From Brachybacterium massiliense (GTDB taxonomy: Bacteria; Actinomycetota; Actinomycetes; Actinomycetales; Dermabacteraceae), in NCBI RefSeq assembly GCF_900184245.1, contig NZ_FXXB01000008.1, forward strand, positions 1,054,001 to 1,118,000: 64,000 nt of DNA, read 5' to 3'. Position numbers and translations under genes: made by a program. This document shows positions 8,265-17,081 of this stretch, piece after piece. Position 1 is the first letter of the stretch, and every line of letters starts with the position of its first letter. The notes under the pieces are model-generated. The model was not told the origin of the DNA and ran no database searches. It was given only the letters and a program-made list of their open reading frames with translations.

Positions 8265-10649
8265 ATGACTGACCTCCGAAGGATCATCTCGCGCCTGGAC
8301 GTGGATCAGAAGATCGCCCAGATCCATGGTGTGGTGCCCATGGACCTGGTCGATCCGTCACTCCCGAGCGGAGGCGGCGACGGCGCGGCCCTCGGAAACG
8401 GGTCTTCGTACGACGTCGACCGACTTCCGCATGTTCGCCCGCACGGAGTCGGGCACCTCTCCCTCGGTGTCCAGCTCGAGCCGGACCTCCAGAAGCTCCG
8501 GGAGAGGATCCAGAGATTCCAGGACGTCGCTCGGGACGTGAACCCCTTCGGCATCGCCACGCTCGTCCACGCCGAGGGCGTCAACGGACTGTCCCACCCT
8601 CAGGGGTATCAATTCGCCACACCATGGGGGCAGGCCGCTACCTGGGACCCTTCGCTGACCCAGACTGTCGGCCATGTGGCAGCCCAGCAGGCGCGCTCGG
8701 TGGGGATCCACCTGTACTTCTCTCCGCTGTTCGATCTCGCTCGGGACATCCGCTGGGGCCGGGTCCATGAGACCTACGGAGAGGATCCGGAGCTCGTCGC
8801 CCGCATGGGGATCGGTTTCGTCCGCGGAGTCGAAGGTGACGGAGACACCGGGATCCTCGCCACCGGGAAGCACTTCCTCGGCTACGGGCACTCCCTCGGA
8901 GCACTCAACCAGGCAGTCACACAGCTGGGGCGTCGAGAGCTGGTTGACGTTCACGCCGAACCGTTCCGCCGGGCGATCGCAGAAGCGGGCCTGTCCCTCG
9001 TGATGAACTCCTACAACGAGATCGACGGCATCCCTGCTGCAGCCAATCACTGGCTGCTCACCGACCTCCTGCGGGGCGAACTCGGTTTCGACGGCCTGGT
9101 GGTCAGCGATTACGGAGCCGTCACAATGCTGTGGAACACGTTCCTCACCTCCCCCACCCCGGGCCACGCTGCCGCCGCTGCACTAGCTGCCGGCCTTGAT
9201 GTGGAGCTGCCCAGCAACGCGATGACCAGAGGCCTGAGCGCCCTGCTCGAGAACGGCACCTTCCCGGAGAGTCTCCTCGATCGCGCCGTCGAGAGAGTTC
9301 TCACCGTCAAGGCGCGGCTCGGCCTCATCCCGGAGATCCGCTCGTCCGCCCCGTCACCACCACCCGCCCTTCCGTCTCCCGACGAGGCGGAGGCGGCAGC
9401 GCGCGACGTGGCGAACAGTGCCATCACCCTGCTGAAGAACGACCAGGTCCTGCCGCTTGCCCCCACGCAAAGAAAACTCGCCATCGTCGGGCCCGCAGCT
9501 GACGAACTCCGGATCCACTTCGGTTCGTACTCGTCAGTGTCCGAGGCGGAGATGCCGGTGGCGATCCACCGCATCACCACCGGACAGGTCCCGGGAATCT
9601 CAGCGAACCCGGAGGTGTTCCCAGATCTGTTCCAGACCAGGCTCCCCGGGGTCGAGCCGATATTCGAGAAGAGCGCGAGGAACCTGCACCCGGCCGCGCT
9701 GACCGTCGCCCAGGCCATCCGCAACATCGCACCAGAGGCGGAATATCACCGCTTCGGCGACTTCCTCGAGACCCCACCTATCGACCGTGAGGCACTGTCG
9801 TCTGCGGTCGCCGGTGCGGACACCGTCATCGCAGTGGTGGGGGAACGCACCAGCTGGGTGGGCAACCACACCGCCGGCGAAGGGCGCACGACCGCCGACC
9901 CCACGCTTCCCGGCAACCAGAACGACCTGGTGGAGGCGCTGCACGCGCTAGGGAAGAAGGTCGTCACCGTCGTCGTGTCAGGGCGTCCGCTCCTCCTCGA
10001 CGATGTTGACCGCGCCTCCGCGGCCGTGCTTCTGGCACCGCTGCTGGGCCACGTCGCCGGCGAGACGATCGCCGATGCTCTGTTCGGCGTCATCGAGCCC
10101 GGAGGGCGCACCCCCTCGACCTTCCCACGCCATGGAGGGCAGATCCCGATGCACCACGGGCATCCCATCGGGAGCGGGTACAGCCATCCCACGCTGCCGC
10201 GGCCTGGCTACGTCGACCTCGCCGACAGCACACCCCTGTACCCGTTCGGTCACGGGCTCACGTACACATCCTTCGACCTCCAGCTCGAGCAGGCGAGGTT
10301 CGAGGCAGGGGAGTTCTCCGTCCGGGCCGGTATTCAGAACACCGGGGACAGGGCGGGGAGCGCGGTCATCCAACTGTATGCACGCGATGAGGCAGGCACG
10401 GTGGTGCGGCCGGTGCGGCAGCTCGTCGACTTCGCGCGAGTTCGGCTCGAGGCCGGCACCGAGACGACCGTGGAGTTCACTGTTCCGCTCTCACGTCTTG
10501 CCTACACCTGGCCCGACGGCCGCCGCGGCGTCGAAGCGGGGGACGTCACCCTACTGCTCGGTCTCTCCAGCGCCGCCCACTGTGGGGAGGCCACAGTCGC
10601 CGTGCCCGAACTCGTGCTCGGGGAGTCGTCTTCCCCGTCGGTGTGCTGA
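8265..10649 (+). CDS. Glycoside hydrolase family 3 beta-glycosidase
   Basis: A 794-residue GH3 enzyme, probably cytoplasmic because there is no signal peptide. The TIM-barrel domain carries KHFLGYG near residue 200 and the nucleophile Asp282 in GLVVSDYGAV. The second alpha/beta sandwich domain follows (about 390-640; GERTSWVGNHTAGEGR), then a fibronectin-III-like C-terminal domain (about 690-780). The start ATG 8265 follows AAGGA. It most likely removes terminal beta-glucose or beta-xylose from imported glycosides. It lies 27 bases after the oxidoreductase gene and overlaps or abuts the rhamnosidase gene, so the operon continues. Confidence 0.93.
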   Translation: MTDLRRIISRLDVDQKIAQIHGVVPMDLVDPSLPSGGGDGAALGNGSSYDVDRLPHVRPHGVGHLSLGVQLEPDLQKLRERIQRFQDVARDVNPFGIATLVHAEGVNGLSHPQGYQFATPWGQAATWDPSLTQTVGHVAAQQARSVGIHLYFSPLFDLARDIRWGRVHETYGEDPELVARMGIGFVRGVEGDGDTGILATGKHFLGYGHSLGALNQAVTQLGRRELVDVHAEPFRRAIAEAGLSLVMNSYNEIDGIPAAANHWLLTDLLRGELGFDGLVVSDYGAVTMLWNTFLTSPTPGHAAAAALAAGLDVELPSNAMTRGLSALLENGTFPESLLDRAVERVLTVKARLGLIPEIRSSAPSPPPALPSPDEAEAAARDVANSAITLLKNDQVLPLAPTQRKLAIVGPAADELRIHFGSYSSVSEAEMPVAIHRITTGQVPGISANPEVFPDLFQTRLPGVEPIFEKSARNLHPAALTVAQAIRNIAPEAEYHRFGDFLETPPIDREALSSAVAGADTVIAVVGERTSWVGNHTAGEGRTTADPTLPGNQNDLVEALHALGKKVVTVVVSGRPLLLDDVDRASAAVLLAPLLGHVAGETIADALFGVIEPGGRTPSTFPRHGGQIPMHHGHPIGSGYSHPTLPRPGYVDLADSTPLYPFGHGLTYTSFDLQLEQARFEAGEFSVRAGIQNTGDRAGSAVIQLYARDEAGTVVRPVRQLVDFARVRLEAGTETTVEFTVPLSRLAYTWPDGRRGVEAGDVTLLLGLSSAAHCGEATVAVPELVLGESSSPSVC

Positions 10650-10651
10650 TC

Positions 10652-12876
10652 ATGGACTGGCATGCTCGATTCATCACGTCCGACACGGCGCTCGACGGCG
10701 CTCCCCTGCTGCGCAGGGAGTTCTCTCTGAGGAGCGGGCGCGGCAAGGTCGTAGAAGCCACCCTCAAGGTGACTGCGCACGGGGTGGTCGAGTCGTGGTT
10801 GAACAACAACCGAGTCTCTGACGACCTGCTCACGCCGGGATGGAGCAGCTTCGAGTGGCGCTTGCGCTACGCGAGCGACGACGTCACTCAGCTCCTTCAG
10901 GAGAGCAACGTCCTCGGACTCGCACTCGGCAAAGGCTGGTACGGCAGTCGCCTCGGCTGGGCCCCGACGGCTCGTGGTACGGCGGTCAGCTCGGGGCCCT
11001 GGCACAGCTGGACGTCACGTTCGAGGACGGAAGTCATCAACTGCTGGGCACGGACGATGAGTGGACCGCTGGCCCCAGCGCCGTTCTGGAGGACGACCTC
11101 TATGACGGCCAGACCATCGATGCCCGGCTGCGCGACGAGTCATGGAAGCTCCCGGGGTTCTCCAGCGCCGCGTGGGGTGCCGTTCGCAGTCTGGACTTCG
11201 ACACGGGGAAGCTGGCGCCGTACATCGGTCCGCCCGTCAGACGGAGTGCAGAGCTCCCGGTGAAGGCCATCACCAGATCACTGTCCGGGAAGACGCTCGT
11301 GGACTTCGGTCAGAACCTGGTGGGCTGGATCAGAGTGCTGGTCGAGGGCCCGGAGGGCACGGAGATCACGATCCGTCATGCCGAGGTGCTCGAGCATGGC
11401 GAGCTCGCCACTGCTCCGCTGCGCACCGCCCGTTGCACGGACCGGTACATCTTGAGCGGCGGCGCGGACGAGTTCGAGCCGACGTTCACCTTCCATGGGT
11501 TCCGCTACGCCGAAATCACCGGCTGGCCAGGAGAGCTGAACGCTGACGATCTGATAGCCGTGGTGATCGGCTCCGATCTGAGACGCATCGGCGAGCTCCG
11601 CACGTCGGATCCCACCCTCAACCGCTTTCACGACAACGTCGTGTGGGGTATGCGGGGCAACTTCCTCGACATCCCGACCGACTGTCCTCAGCGCGACGAG
11701 CGCCTCGGCTGGACCGGTGACATCTCGGTGTTCACTCCTGCCGCGGCGTACCTCTTCGATGTGCAGAGCTTCCTCGCTGACTGGCTCGTCGATCTCGCCA
11801 TTGAGCAGGAGCACCACGAAGGGATCGTCGGCTGGGTCATTCCCGATCTGTACAAGTACATTCCTGACAACCCTGACTTCGGGCCGGTCGACTCGACCAC
11901 CATCTGGAGCGATGCAGCGGTATGGGTCCCGTGGGCGCTGTACCAGGCTTACGGAGGCACCGACATCCTGCGTCGTCAGTTCGACTCGATGTCCTCCCAT
12001 GTTCGACGCGTGGAGTCCCTCCTGTCGCCGACGGGCGTCTGGGACGGCAATTTCCAGTTCGGTGACTGGCTCGACCCGGACGCCCCGCCGGACGAGCCCT
12101 CGAGGGCAAAGGCGGACCCGGGCGTCGTCGCGACAGCATGCGCCTATCGTTCCGCGAAGATCGTGGCGCGCACTTCAGAACTTCTGGGCCTCATCGACGA
12201 AGCCGACGAGTTCAATCGCATCGCCTCCCGACTTCGCACATCCTTCCACCGCGGATACGTGTCCGACGGAGTCGTGAAGAGTGACTGCGCGACCGTGTAT
12301 TCGCTCGCCATCGTCTTCGGGCTGCTCGACCCTCACGATGAGCAGTTCGCCGGAAAGCGGCTCGCGCATCTCGCCGCGGAGGCCGGCTACCGGGTCTCGA
12401 CCGGATTCGCCGGCACACCATTCATCACCGAGGCGCTCACCCTCACCGGTCACGTCGATGCGGCCTATCGGCTCATGATGGAGCGGTCATGCCCGTCGTG
12501 GCTGTACGCCGTGGACATGGGAGCAACCACCGTGTGGGAGCGATGGGATTCGCTGCTGCCGGACGGAAGCATCAACTCCAGCGGGATGACCAGCTTCAAT
12601 CACTACGCGCTGGGAGCCGTCGCTGACTGGATGCACCGGGTGATCGGTGGCATCGCACCGCTCGAGCCGGGTTACGCCAAAGTGCTCGTCGCGCCGCAGC
12701 CCGGCGGTGGACTCACCTTTGCCGAGGCATCTCTCGAGACTCCCCAGGGGCTGGTCACCGTGCGGTGGAGCCTCGACGGAGAGCACTTCACTGTCGACGC
12801 GGAGCTGCCAGAGGGTGTCGAGGGTATCCTTCGCCTTCCCGGACGGGCCGACCAGGTGATCGCCTCTGGCCGGTGA
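10652..12876 (+). pseudogene. Alpha-L-rhamnosidase (GH78), interrupted by a one-base frameshift
   Basis: The N-terminal part reads in one frame from ATG 10652 (or GTG 10643) to about 10960, ending in LALGKGWYGSRLGW. The rest reads in another frame to 12876, picking up at GPDGSWYGGQLGALAQ. Adding one G to the GGG run at 10959-10961 would restore a smooth GH78 sequence of about 742 residues. The later part is intact and carries the family signature TDCPQRDERLGWTGD in the (alpha/alpha)6 barrel. There are no other breaks, so this is a recent mutation, a sequencing error or, less likely, programmed frameshifting. It would remove rhamnose from plant glycosides or polysaccharides and is probably co-transcribed with the GH3 gene. 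Confidence 0.85.
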
Positions 12877-12937
12877 CGGCGGTGACTGCACTCGGGGTGC
12901 AGCCCGGAGGCAGTCTCTCCGAGGGTGAGCGGTGCCG

Positions 12938-12992
12938 GGATACGCCGTAAGGCGGGCGGCCTCGGGCCAGCGTCCCACTTTACGGCTTATCC
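12938..12992. terminator. Inverted repeat between convergent genes (candidate bidirectional terminator)
   Basis: Arms GGATACGCCGTAA (12938-12950) and TTACGGCTTATCC (12980-12992) pair at 12 of 13 positions across a 29-base GC-rich loop. It lies between the converging rhamnosidase and lactate dehydrogenase genes. The arms are less GC-rich than the surroundings and there is no T run, so it could instead be a mobile repeat. Confidence 0.4.
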
Positions 12993-13045
12993 TTGGATCC
13001 TCTCGGCGCTGCGGTGCGCGATCAACGGCCTCCTGCGGCCCCGGC

Positions 13046-13993
13046 TCAGCCTCGCAGGCCCGCAGCGACCTCCCGGAGGGACTCCGCAGAGCGGCGGAGC
13101 AGCTCGAGCTCGTGCGAGGAGAACGATGTCTGGGCGATGGGGTGCGCGCCGGAGCGGTTGACCACGCAGGGCACCGACAGAGCGACACCGTCCAGACCGA
13201 AGACCCCCGTGAGCACCGGCGCGACTGGCAGCACGGCGTTCTCATCGCTGAGGATCGCCTCGACGATCCGCGTGCTCGACAGGCCGATCGCGTAGTTCGT
13301 CGCGCCCTTGCCCTGGATCACGGCGTAGGCGGCATCGCGCACGTCCCCGGCGATCCGGTCGAGGGTCTCCGCGTCGAAGGGGTACTCGCCGTCGGTGACC
13401 CAGTCCCCCAGTGGGACGGTGCCGATGCTGGCGCTGGACCACAGCGGGAACTCGGTGTCCCCGTGCTCGCCGACGATCATCGCGTGCACGCTCGAGGCGG
13501 AGACGCGGGCACGCCGGCCGATCTCCCAGCGCAGGCGAGAGGTGTCCAAGGTCGTGCCAGAGGCGAAGATCCGTTCGACAGGCAGTCCGCTGGCCTCCTG
13601 GGCGAGCATGGTGAGCACGTCGCAGGGGTTGGAGACGATCACGTAGATCGCATCCGGCGAGACAGCGACCAGATCGTCCATGAGGCTGCCGATGATGCGG
13701 GCATTCGTGGCAGCGAGCTCGAGGCGGGTCTGGCCGGGCCTCTGCTTGGCCCCGGCGGTGATGACCACGACGTCGGAACCGGCCGTGACGGCGATGTCGC
13801 TGCCGCCGTCGATCTCCGTGGCGCCGATGAACTTCGCGCCGTGGGCGAGATCGAGCACCTCCGCGCGGGTCTTCTCCTCCGCGATGTCGTACAGGGCGAT
13901 GTGGCGGGCCACGCCGCGGATCATCGCGGCGTAGGCGACGCTCGATCCCACGGCGCCGGCCCCGACGACGGTCAGCTTGCTCACTGTGCTCAT
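13046..13993 (-). CDS. ldh: L-lactate dehydrogenase
   Basis: A 315-residue NAD-dependent enzyme interconverting pyruvate and L-lactate. The Rossmann motif VGAGAVGSSVAYA is near residues 10-22, the substrate Arg/Asn region is in GQTRLELAATNARI, NPCDVLT follows, and the catalytic His is in VGEHGDTEFP. Length and motifs are typical of the LDH/MDH superfamily; the active-site loop (KQRPGQTRLEL) favours LDH over malate dehydrogenase. ATG 13993 has no ribosome binding site, but TAGATT (14005-14000) lies 6 bases upstream, suggesting a leaderless transcript. It is downstream of a TetR gene on the same strand but probably transcribed on its own. Confidence 0.9.
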   Translation of the reverse strand: MSTVSKLTVVGAGAVGSSVAYAAMIRGVARHIALYDIAEEKTRAEVLDLAHGAKFIGATEIDGGSDIAVTAGSDVVVITAGAKQRPGQTRLELAATNARIIGSLMDDLVAVSPDAIYVIVSNPCDVLTMLAQEASGLPVERIFASGTTLDTSRLRWEIGRRARVSASSVHAMIVGEHGDTEFPLWSSASIGTVPLGDWVTDGEYPFDAETLDRIAGDVRDAAYAVIQGKGATNYAIGLSSTRIVEAILSDENAVLPVAPVLTGVFGLDGVALSVPCVVNRSGAHPIAQTSFSSHELELLRRSAESLREVAAGLRG

Positions 13994-14042
13994 GCCACGA
14001 ATCTACGCGTTGCCGGCGCGTGGGGCGAGGGCTCACCTCCCC

Positions 14043-14660
14043 TCACGGCGCCAGCAGCACCGCGAACGTCTCGAGCGTCTCCTTGAGCTCGATCGTCGGT
14101 TCGAGCAGCCACTGGATCTGCAGACCGTCCGAGGCGGCGACGATCAGCGCGGCCATGCGCGCGGCGTCCACGTCGGAGCGCACGATCCCGGCGTCCTGAT
14201 CCTCGCGCAGCTTCCGCTCGAGGCTGGAGCGCACCCGCTCGAAGCGGGCGGTGAAGTACTCCTTGGCGGGACCGGCCTCCGCCTCGAGGGAGGTCGCCAC
14301 CAGGGTCGAGTAGAGCTGGACCAGTCCCGGCACCTCGAGGTTCGCGAGCGCGGCGTTGGCCATGACGTCCACCGAGCGCTCGGGGACGCGCCCCTCCTTG
14401 TCCACGTCGCGGCGGTGCTCGGCGTGCTCGTAGACGGCCACCAGCAGCTCCTCGCGGGAGGAGAAGTAGTGCAGCAGCGCGCCGTGGGAGACGCCGATCG
14501 CGCCGGCGATGCGGCGCAGGGAGGTGCCGTCGGCACCGCGCTGGCGGAACACCTCGATGGCGCGGTCGAGGATCTCCTGGCGGCGGGCGATGCCCTTGGA
14601 GTAGGAGCCGGCCCGGCCGATGCGCGGGGGCGTGATCGCTGCGTCGTCCTCGGCACTCAT
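14043..14660 (-). CDS. TetR/AcrR family regulator (module 2)
   Basis: A 205-residue regulator. The HTH lies at about residues 46-66 (TSLRRIAGAIGVSHGALLHYF), and residues 19-30 (SYSKGIARRQEI) resemble the module 1 TetR. I give ATG 14660, preceded by AAGGGG 11 bases away. GTG 14693, with GGAGG 8 bases upstream, is a good alternative that adds 11 residues. It is divergent from the module 2 isomerase/oxidoreductase operon, and a dyad lies between them (14699-14719). It very likely represses that operon and itself. The ligand is presumably a sugar or keto-sugar intermediate. Confidence 0.88.
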   Translation of the reverse strand: MSAEDDAAITPPRIGRAGSYSKGIARRQEILDRAIEVFRQRGADGTSLRRIAGAIGVSHGALLHYFSSREELLVAVYEHAEHRRDVDKEGRVPERSVDVMANAALANLEVPGLVQLYSTLVATSLEAEAGPAKEYFTARFERVRSSLERKLREDQDAGIVRSDVDAARMAALIVAASDGLQIQWLLEPTIELKETLETFAVLLAP

Positions 14661-14698
14661 GGCCTCACCGTCCCCTTCAGCAAAGTGTTCCACCCGGA

Positions 14699-14719
14699 AA
14701 ACCTCCAGCCGGTGGGTTT
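14699..14719. promoter_or_regulatory. Candidate operator of the module 2 TetR
   Basis: A 21-bp imperfect dyad with AAACC...GGTTT outer arms, located between the divergent TetR and isomerase genes. Its outer parts (GAAAACCT at 14697-14704, TGGGTTTG at 14713-14720) resemble the ends of the motif at 6130-6157, but the centre differs and is shorter. If the TetR gene starts at GTG 14693, the site also covers its ribosome binding site. Confidence 0.5.
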
Positions 14720-14741
14720 GCTGTTACTGTAGCCCGTGAAC

Positions 14742-14760
14742 GCCCCGCGTGACGCGGGGC
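14742..14760 (+). promoter_or_regulatory. Perfect hairpin in the leader of the module 2 operon
   Basis: GCCCCGCG-TGA-CGCGGGGC is a perfect 8-bp stem with a 3-base loop, 35 bases before the GTG start at 14796. It would fold very stably in the mRNA leader. It could affect translation or mRNA stability, or act as a DNA site. Confidence 0.45.
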
Positions 14761-14795
14761 ACTTCCAGACGACGACGTACGAAAGCAGGTTCGAC

Positions 14796-15620
14796 GTGGC
14801 ACTGCCCCTCGCCTCCGTCCAGCTGTACACGCTGGCCGCAGAGTTCTCCGATGACATGAACGGCTCCCTGGACAAGCTCGCGAAGATCGGCCTGAAGAAC
14901 GTCGAGGCCTTCGACTTCGTGCGCCGCCCGAAGGAGATCCGCGCCGCGCTGGACGCTTCCGGCCTGGCCTCCCCCACCGGCCACGCCCCGCTGCTCTCCG
15001 ATGAGCTGTGGACGCCGGACGGCTCGATCCCCACCCCCTCGAACGAGGTCGTATTCGAGGCCGCGGCCGAGATCGGCATGAAGACCGTCATCGATCCGAT
15101 GGTGCCCACCGAGCGCTGGCTCACCGAGGACGGCGTGAAGGACATCGCCGAGCGCCTCAATGCCGCCTCCGAGAAGGCCAAGGAGTTCGGGCTCGCCGTC
15201 GGCTACCACAACCACGCCCAGGAGTTCCTCGCGGACTTCGACGGCCAGACCGCCTACCAGCGCTTCCTGTCGCTCGTGGATCCCGCGGTCCAGATCGAGC
15301 TGGATCTGTACTGGGCGCTCGTGGGCGGCCAGGACGTGGTGAGCCTGGTCGAGCAGATCGGTGACCAGCTGGTGGCGATCCACGTCAAGGACGGCATCAA
15401 GCCGCCCTCGAACCCCTTCGAGCCGGGTGCGCCGAAGTTCAGCTCCTCCACGCTGGACCAGCGTCACGCCGGTGAGGGCGAGGTCCCCACCGTCGAGGCG
15501 ATGAACGCCGCGAAGAACGTCAAGTACGCCGTCATCGAGTACGACAACGCCCCCGGCGACGTGTTCGAGGACATCGAGAACAGCTACCGCTTCCTGATCG
15601 ACGGAGGACTCGCAGCATGA
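14796..15620 (+). CDS. Sugar phosphate isomerase/epimerase (xylose isomerase-like TIM barrel), module 2
   Basis: A 274-residue paralogue of the protein at 6316-7122. The metal and catalytic motifs VEAFDF, GYHNHAQEF, ELDLYWA and IHVKDG are all kept in the same order. I chose GTG 14796 (AGCAGG 6 bases upstream; SVQLY follows at residues 7-11, as in the paralogue). GTG 14736 would place the 14742-14760 hairpin inside the coding sequence. The oxidoreductase start overlaps this stop (ATGA). The family is known for isomerase, epimerase and dehydratase reactions on sugars and inositols; the substrate here is unknown. Confidence 0.88.
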   Translation: MALPLASVQLYTLAAEFSDDMNGSLDKLAKIGLKNVEAFDFVRRPKEIRAALDASGLASPTGHAPLLSDELWTPDGSIPTPSNEVVFEAAAEIGMKTVIDPMVPTERWLTEDGVKDIAERLNAASEKAKEFGLAVGYHNHAQEFLADFDGQTAYQRFLSLVDPAVQIELDLYWALVGGQDVVSLVEQIGDQLVAIHVKDGIKPPSNPFEPGAPKFSSSTLDQRHAGEGEVPTVEAMNAAKNVKYAVIEYDNAPGDVFEDIENSYRFLIDGGLAA

Positions 15621-16759
15621 CTACCCTCTCCCCCTTCTCCGGCCCCGTCGGGGTCGGCTTCATCGGTACCGGGGTCATCTCCGACCAGTACCTGACGAAC
15701 CTCACCACCTTCCCCGACCTCGAGGTCCTGATCCTCGGCGATCTCGACACCGAGGTCGCCAAGTCGCAGGCGGAGAAGTACGGCATCCCCGCCTACGGCA
15801 CCGCGCAGGACGTGCTGGACCACCCGGGCGTGCAGGTCGTGGTGAACCTGACCATCCCCGCCGTCCACGTGGAGATCTCCGCCGCCGCGATCGCCGCGGG
15901 CAAGCACGTGTGGACCGAGAAGCCGCTGGGCCTGGACCGCGAGTCCACCTCCGCGCTGCTGAAGTCGGCCGACGAGGCCGGGCTGCGCGTGGGCTGCGCG
16001 CCCGATACCGTGCTCGGCGCCGGCGTGCAGACCGCCAAGCGCGCGATCCTCGACGGCCTGATCGGCCGCCCGCTGTTCGCGCAGACCTCGATGCAGTGGC
16101 AGGGCCCGGAGGTCTTCCACCCCAACCCCGCGTTCCTGTTCGCCAAGGGCGCGGGCCCGCTGCTGGACATCGGCCCGTACTACTTCACCACCCTGGTGAG
16201 CCTGTTCGGCACGGTCGAGAAGGTCGCCGCGATGGGCCTGAAGGCACGCGAGGAGCGCGAGATCCTGGTGGGCCCGAACAAGGGTCAGACCTTCCCGGTC
16301 GAGCCGCCCTCGACCATCTCCGTGCTCACCCAGTTCGAGGGCGGCCAGACCGGCACCTCGCTAGTCAGCTTCGACTCGCCGCTGGCGCGTCAGGGCATCG
16401 TGGAGATCCACGGCACCGAGGGCTCCCTCTCGATCCCCGACCCGAACATGTTCGAGGGCCGCATCGCCTATGTGCGTCCCTTCGACTCCTTCGGCGAGGC
16501 TCCGCCGGAGCAGGAGTGGATCGAGATCCCGCAGTCCGGCCCGGTCACCGGCCGCGGCCTGGGCCTGCTGGACATGGTCCGCGCGATCCACGAGGGTCGC
16601 CCGCACATCGCCACCGGCGAGGTGGGCTACCACGTGCTCGACGTGATGCTCTCGGCGGAGGAGTCCGCCGCGAGCGGCGAGTTCGTCACCGTGAACTCCT
16701 CCGTCTCCGAGATCCCGGTGGTCCCGGCGGACTTCGATCCGCTGGCCCGCACCGTCTGA
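15617..16759 (+). CDS. Gfo/Idh/MocA family oxidoreductase, module 2
   Basis: A 380-residue NAD(P)-dependent oxidoreductase, paralogous to 7119-8237. The Rossmann motif VGFIGTGVIS is near residues 12-21, EKPLGLDR near 105, and the C-terminal domain includes HPNPAFLFAKGAGPLLDIG. Start ATG 15617 overlaps the isomerase stop. The conserved pairing of this oxidoreductase with a TIM-barrel isomerase and a TetR regulator in two places suggests a shared reaction sequence, such as oxidation to a keto-sugar followed by rearrangement or cleavage. Confidence 0.9.
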   Translation: MTTLSPFSGPVGVGFIGTGVISDQYLTNLTTFPDLEVLILGDLDTEVAKSQAEKYGIPAYGTAQDVLDHPGVQVVVNLTIPAVHVEISAAAIAAGKHVWTEKPLGLDRESTSALLKSADEAGLRVGCAPDTVLGAGVQTAKRAILDGLIGRPLFAQTSMQWQGPEVFHPNPAFLFAKGAGPLLDIGPYYFTTLVSLFGTVEKVAAMGLKAREEREILVGPNKGQTFPVEPPSTISVLTQFEGGQTGTSLVSFDSPLARQGIVEIHGTEGSLSIPDPNMFEGRIAYVRPFDSFGEAPPEQEWIEIPQSGPVTGRGLGLLDMVRAIHEGRPHIATGEVGYHVLDVMLSAEESAASGEFVTVNSSVSEIPVVPADFDPLARTV

Positions 16760-16820
16760 GGTCGCGCTCGCTCGAGTCGCACCGCGCGCGGCGCTCCTCA
16801 CGGGGCGCCGACGTCGCTTC

Positions 16821-16855
16821 GAAGCCCGTCCCGGCACCGCGCCGGGACGGGCTTC
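16821..16855 (+). terminator. Strong hairpin terminator after module 2
   Basis: A perfect 15-bp stem, GAAGCCCGTCCCGGC / GCCGGGACGGGCTTC, with a 5-base loop, followed by GTCGTC rather than a T run. It lies 61 bases after the oxidoreductase stop. Stable hairpins without T tracts are common terminators in high-GC actinobacteria. Confidence 0.75.
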
Positions 16856-16953
16856 GTCGTGCGGGCGGGGTGGCGGCGGGCGGCGGCGCGAGCGAGACCG
16901 ACGGGCTCCCGGGCGCCGGCGCGGGCGCGGGCGCGGGGCCGGGCGAACTTTCG

Positions 16954-16997
16954 CGGCGTGAGGACCGATGCGCGGCGCTGCACCGGTCCTCACGCCG
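16954..16997. repeat. Perfect 14-bp inverted repeat
   Basis: CGGCGTGAGGACCG (16954-16967) and CGGTCCTCACGCCG (16984-16997) pair perfectly over a 16-base loop, and similarity continues outward (CTTTC... on the left, ...GGAAAG on the right). It lies between the module 2 terminator and the patatin gene. It may be a second terminator, a REP-like element or a protein-binding site; the reason for it is not evident. Confidence 0.6.
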
Positions 16998-17081
16998 AGG
17001 AAAGGTAGGCGCCGGGCCAGGCACGACAGCCGACGGGAGGGCGACGGGCGCTCTGTCGCACTGCTCCCCTACGCTGAGGCG

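Larger units (their letters stand above)
16760..17081. other. Intergenic region with two hairpins
   Basis: This 322-base gap holds the terminator at 16821-16855 and the long palindrome at 16954-16997. The stretch between them (about 16860-16945) is extremely GC-rich, with GCGGGC-type simple sequence. I see no gene. Confidence 0.6.

Noticed and set aside
12932-14086. A 384-codon plus-strand frame opposite the lactate dehydrogenase gene.
   Set aside because: It mirrors the LDH gene and is low in hydrophobic residues; all LDH motifs are on the minus strand.
16954-16997. The palindrome as the terminal inverted repeat of an insertion sequence.
   Set aside because: Only 16 bases separate the arms, and no transposase or target-site duplication is visible.
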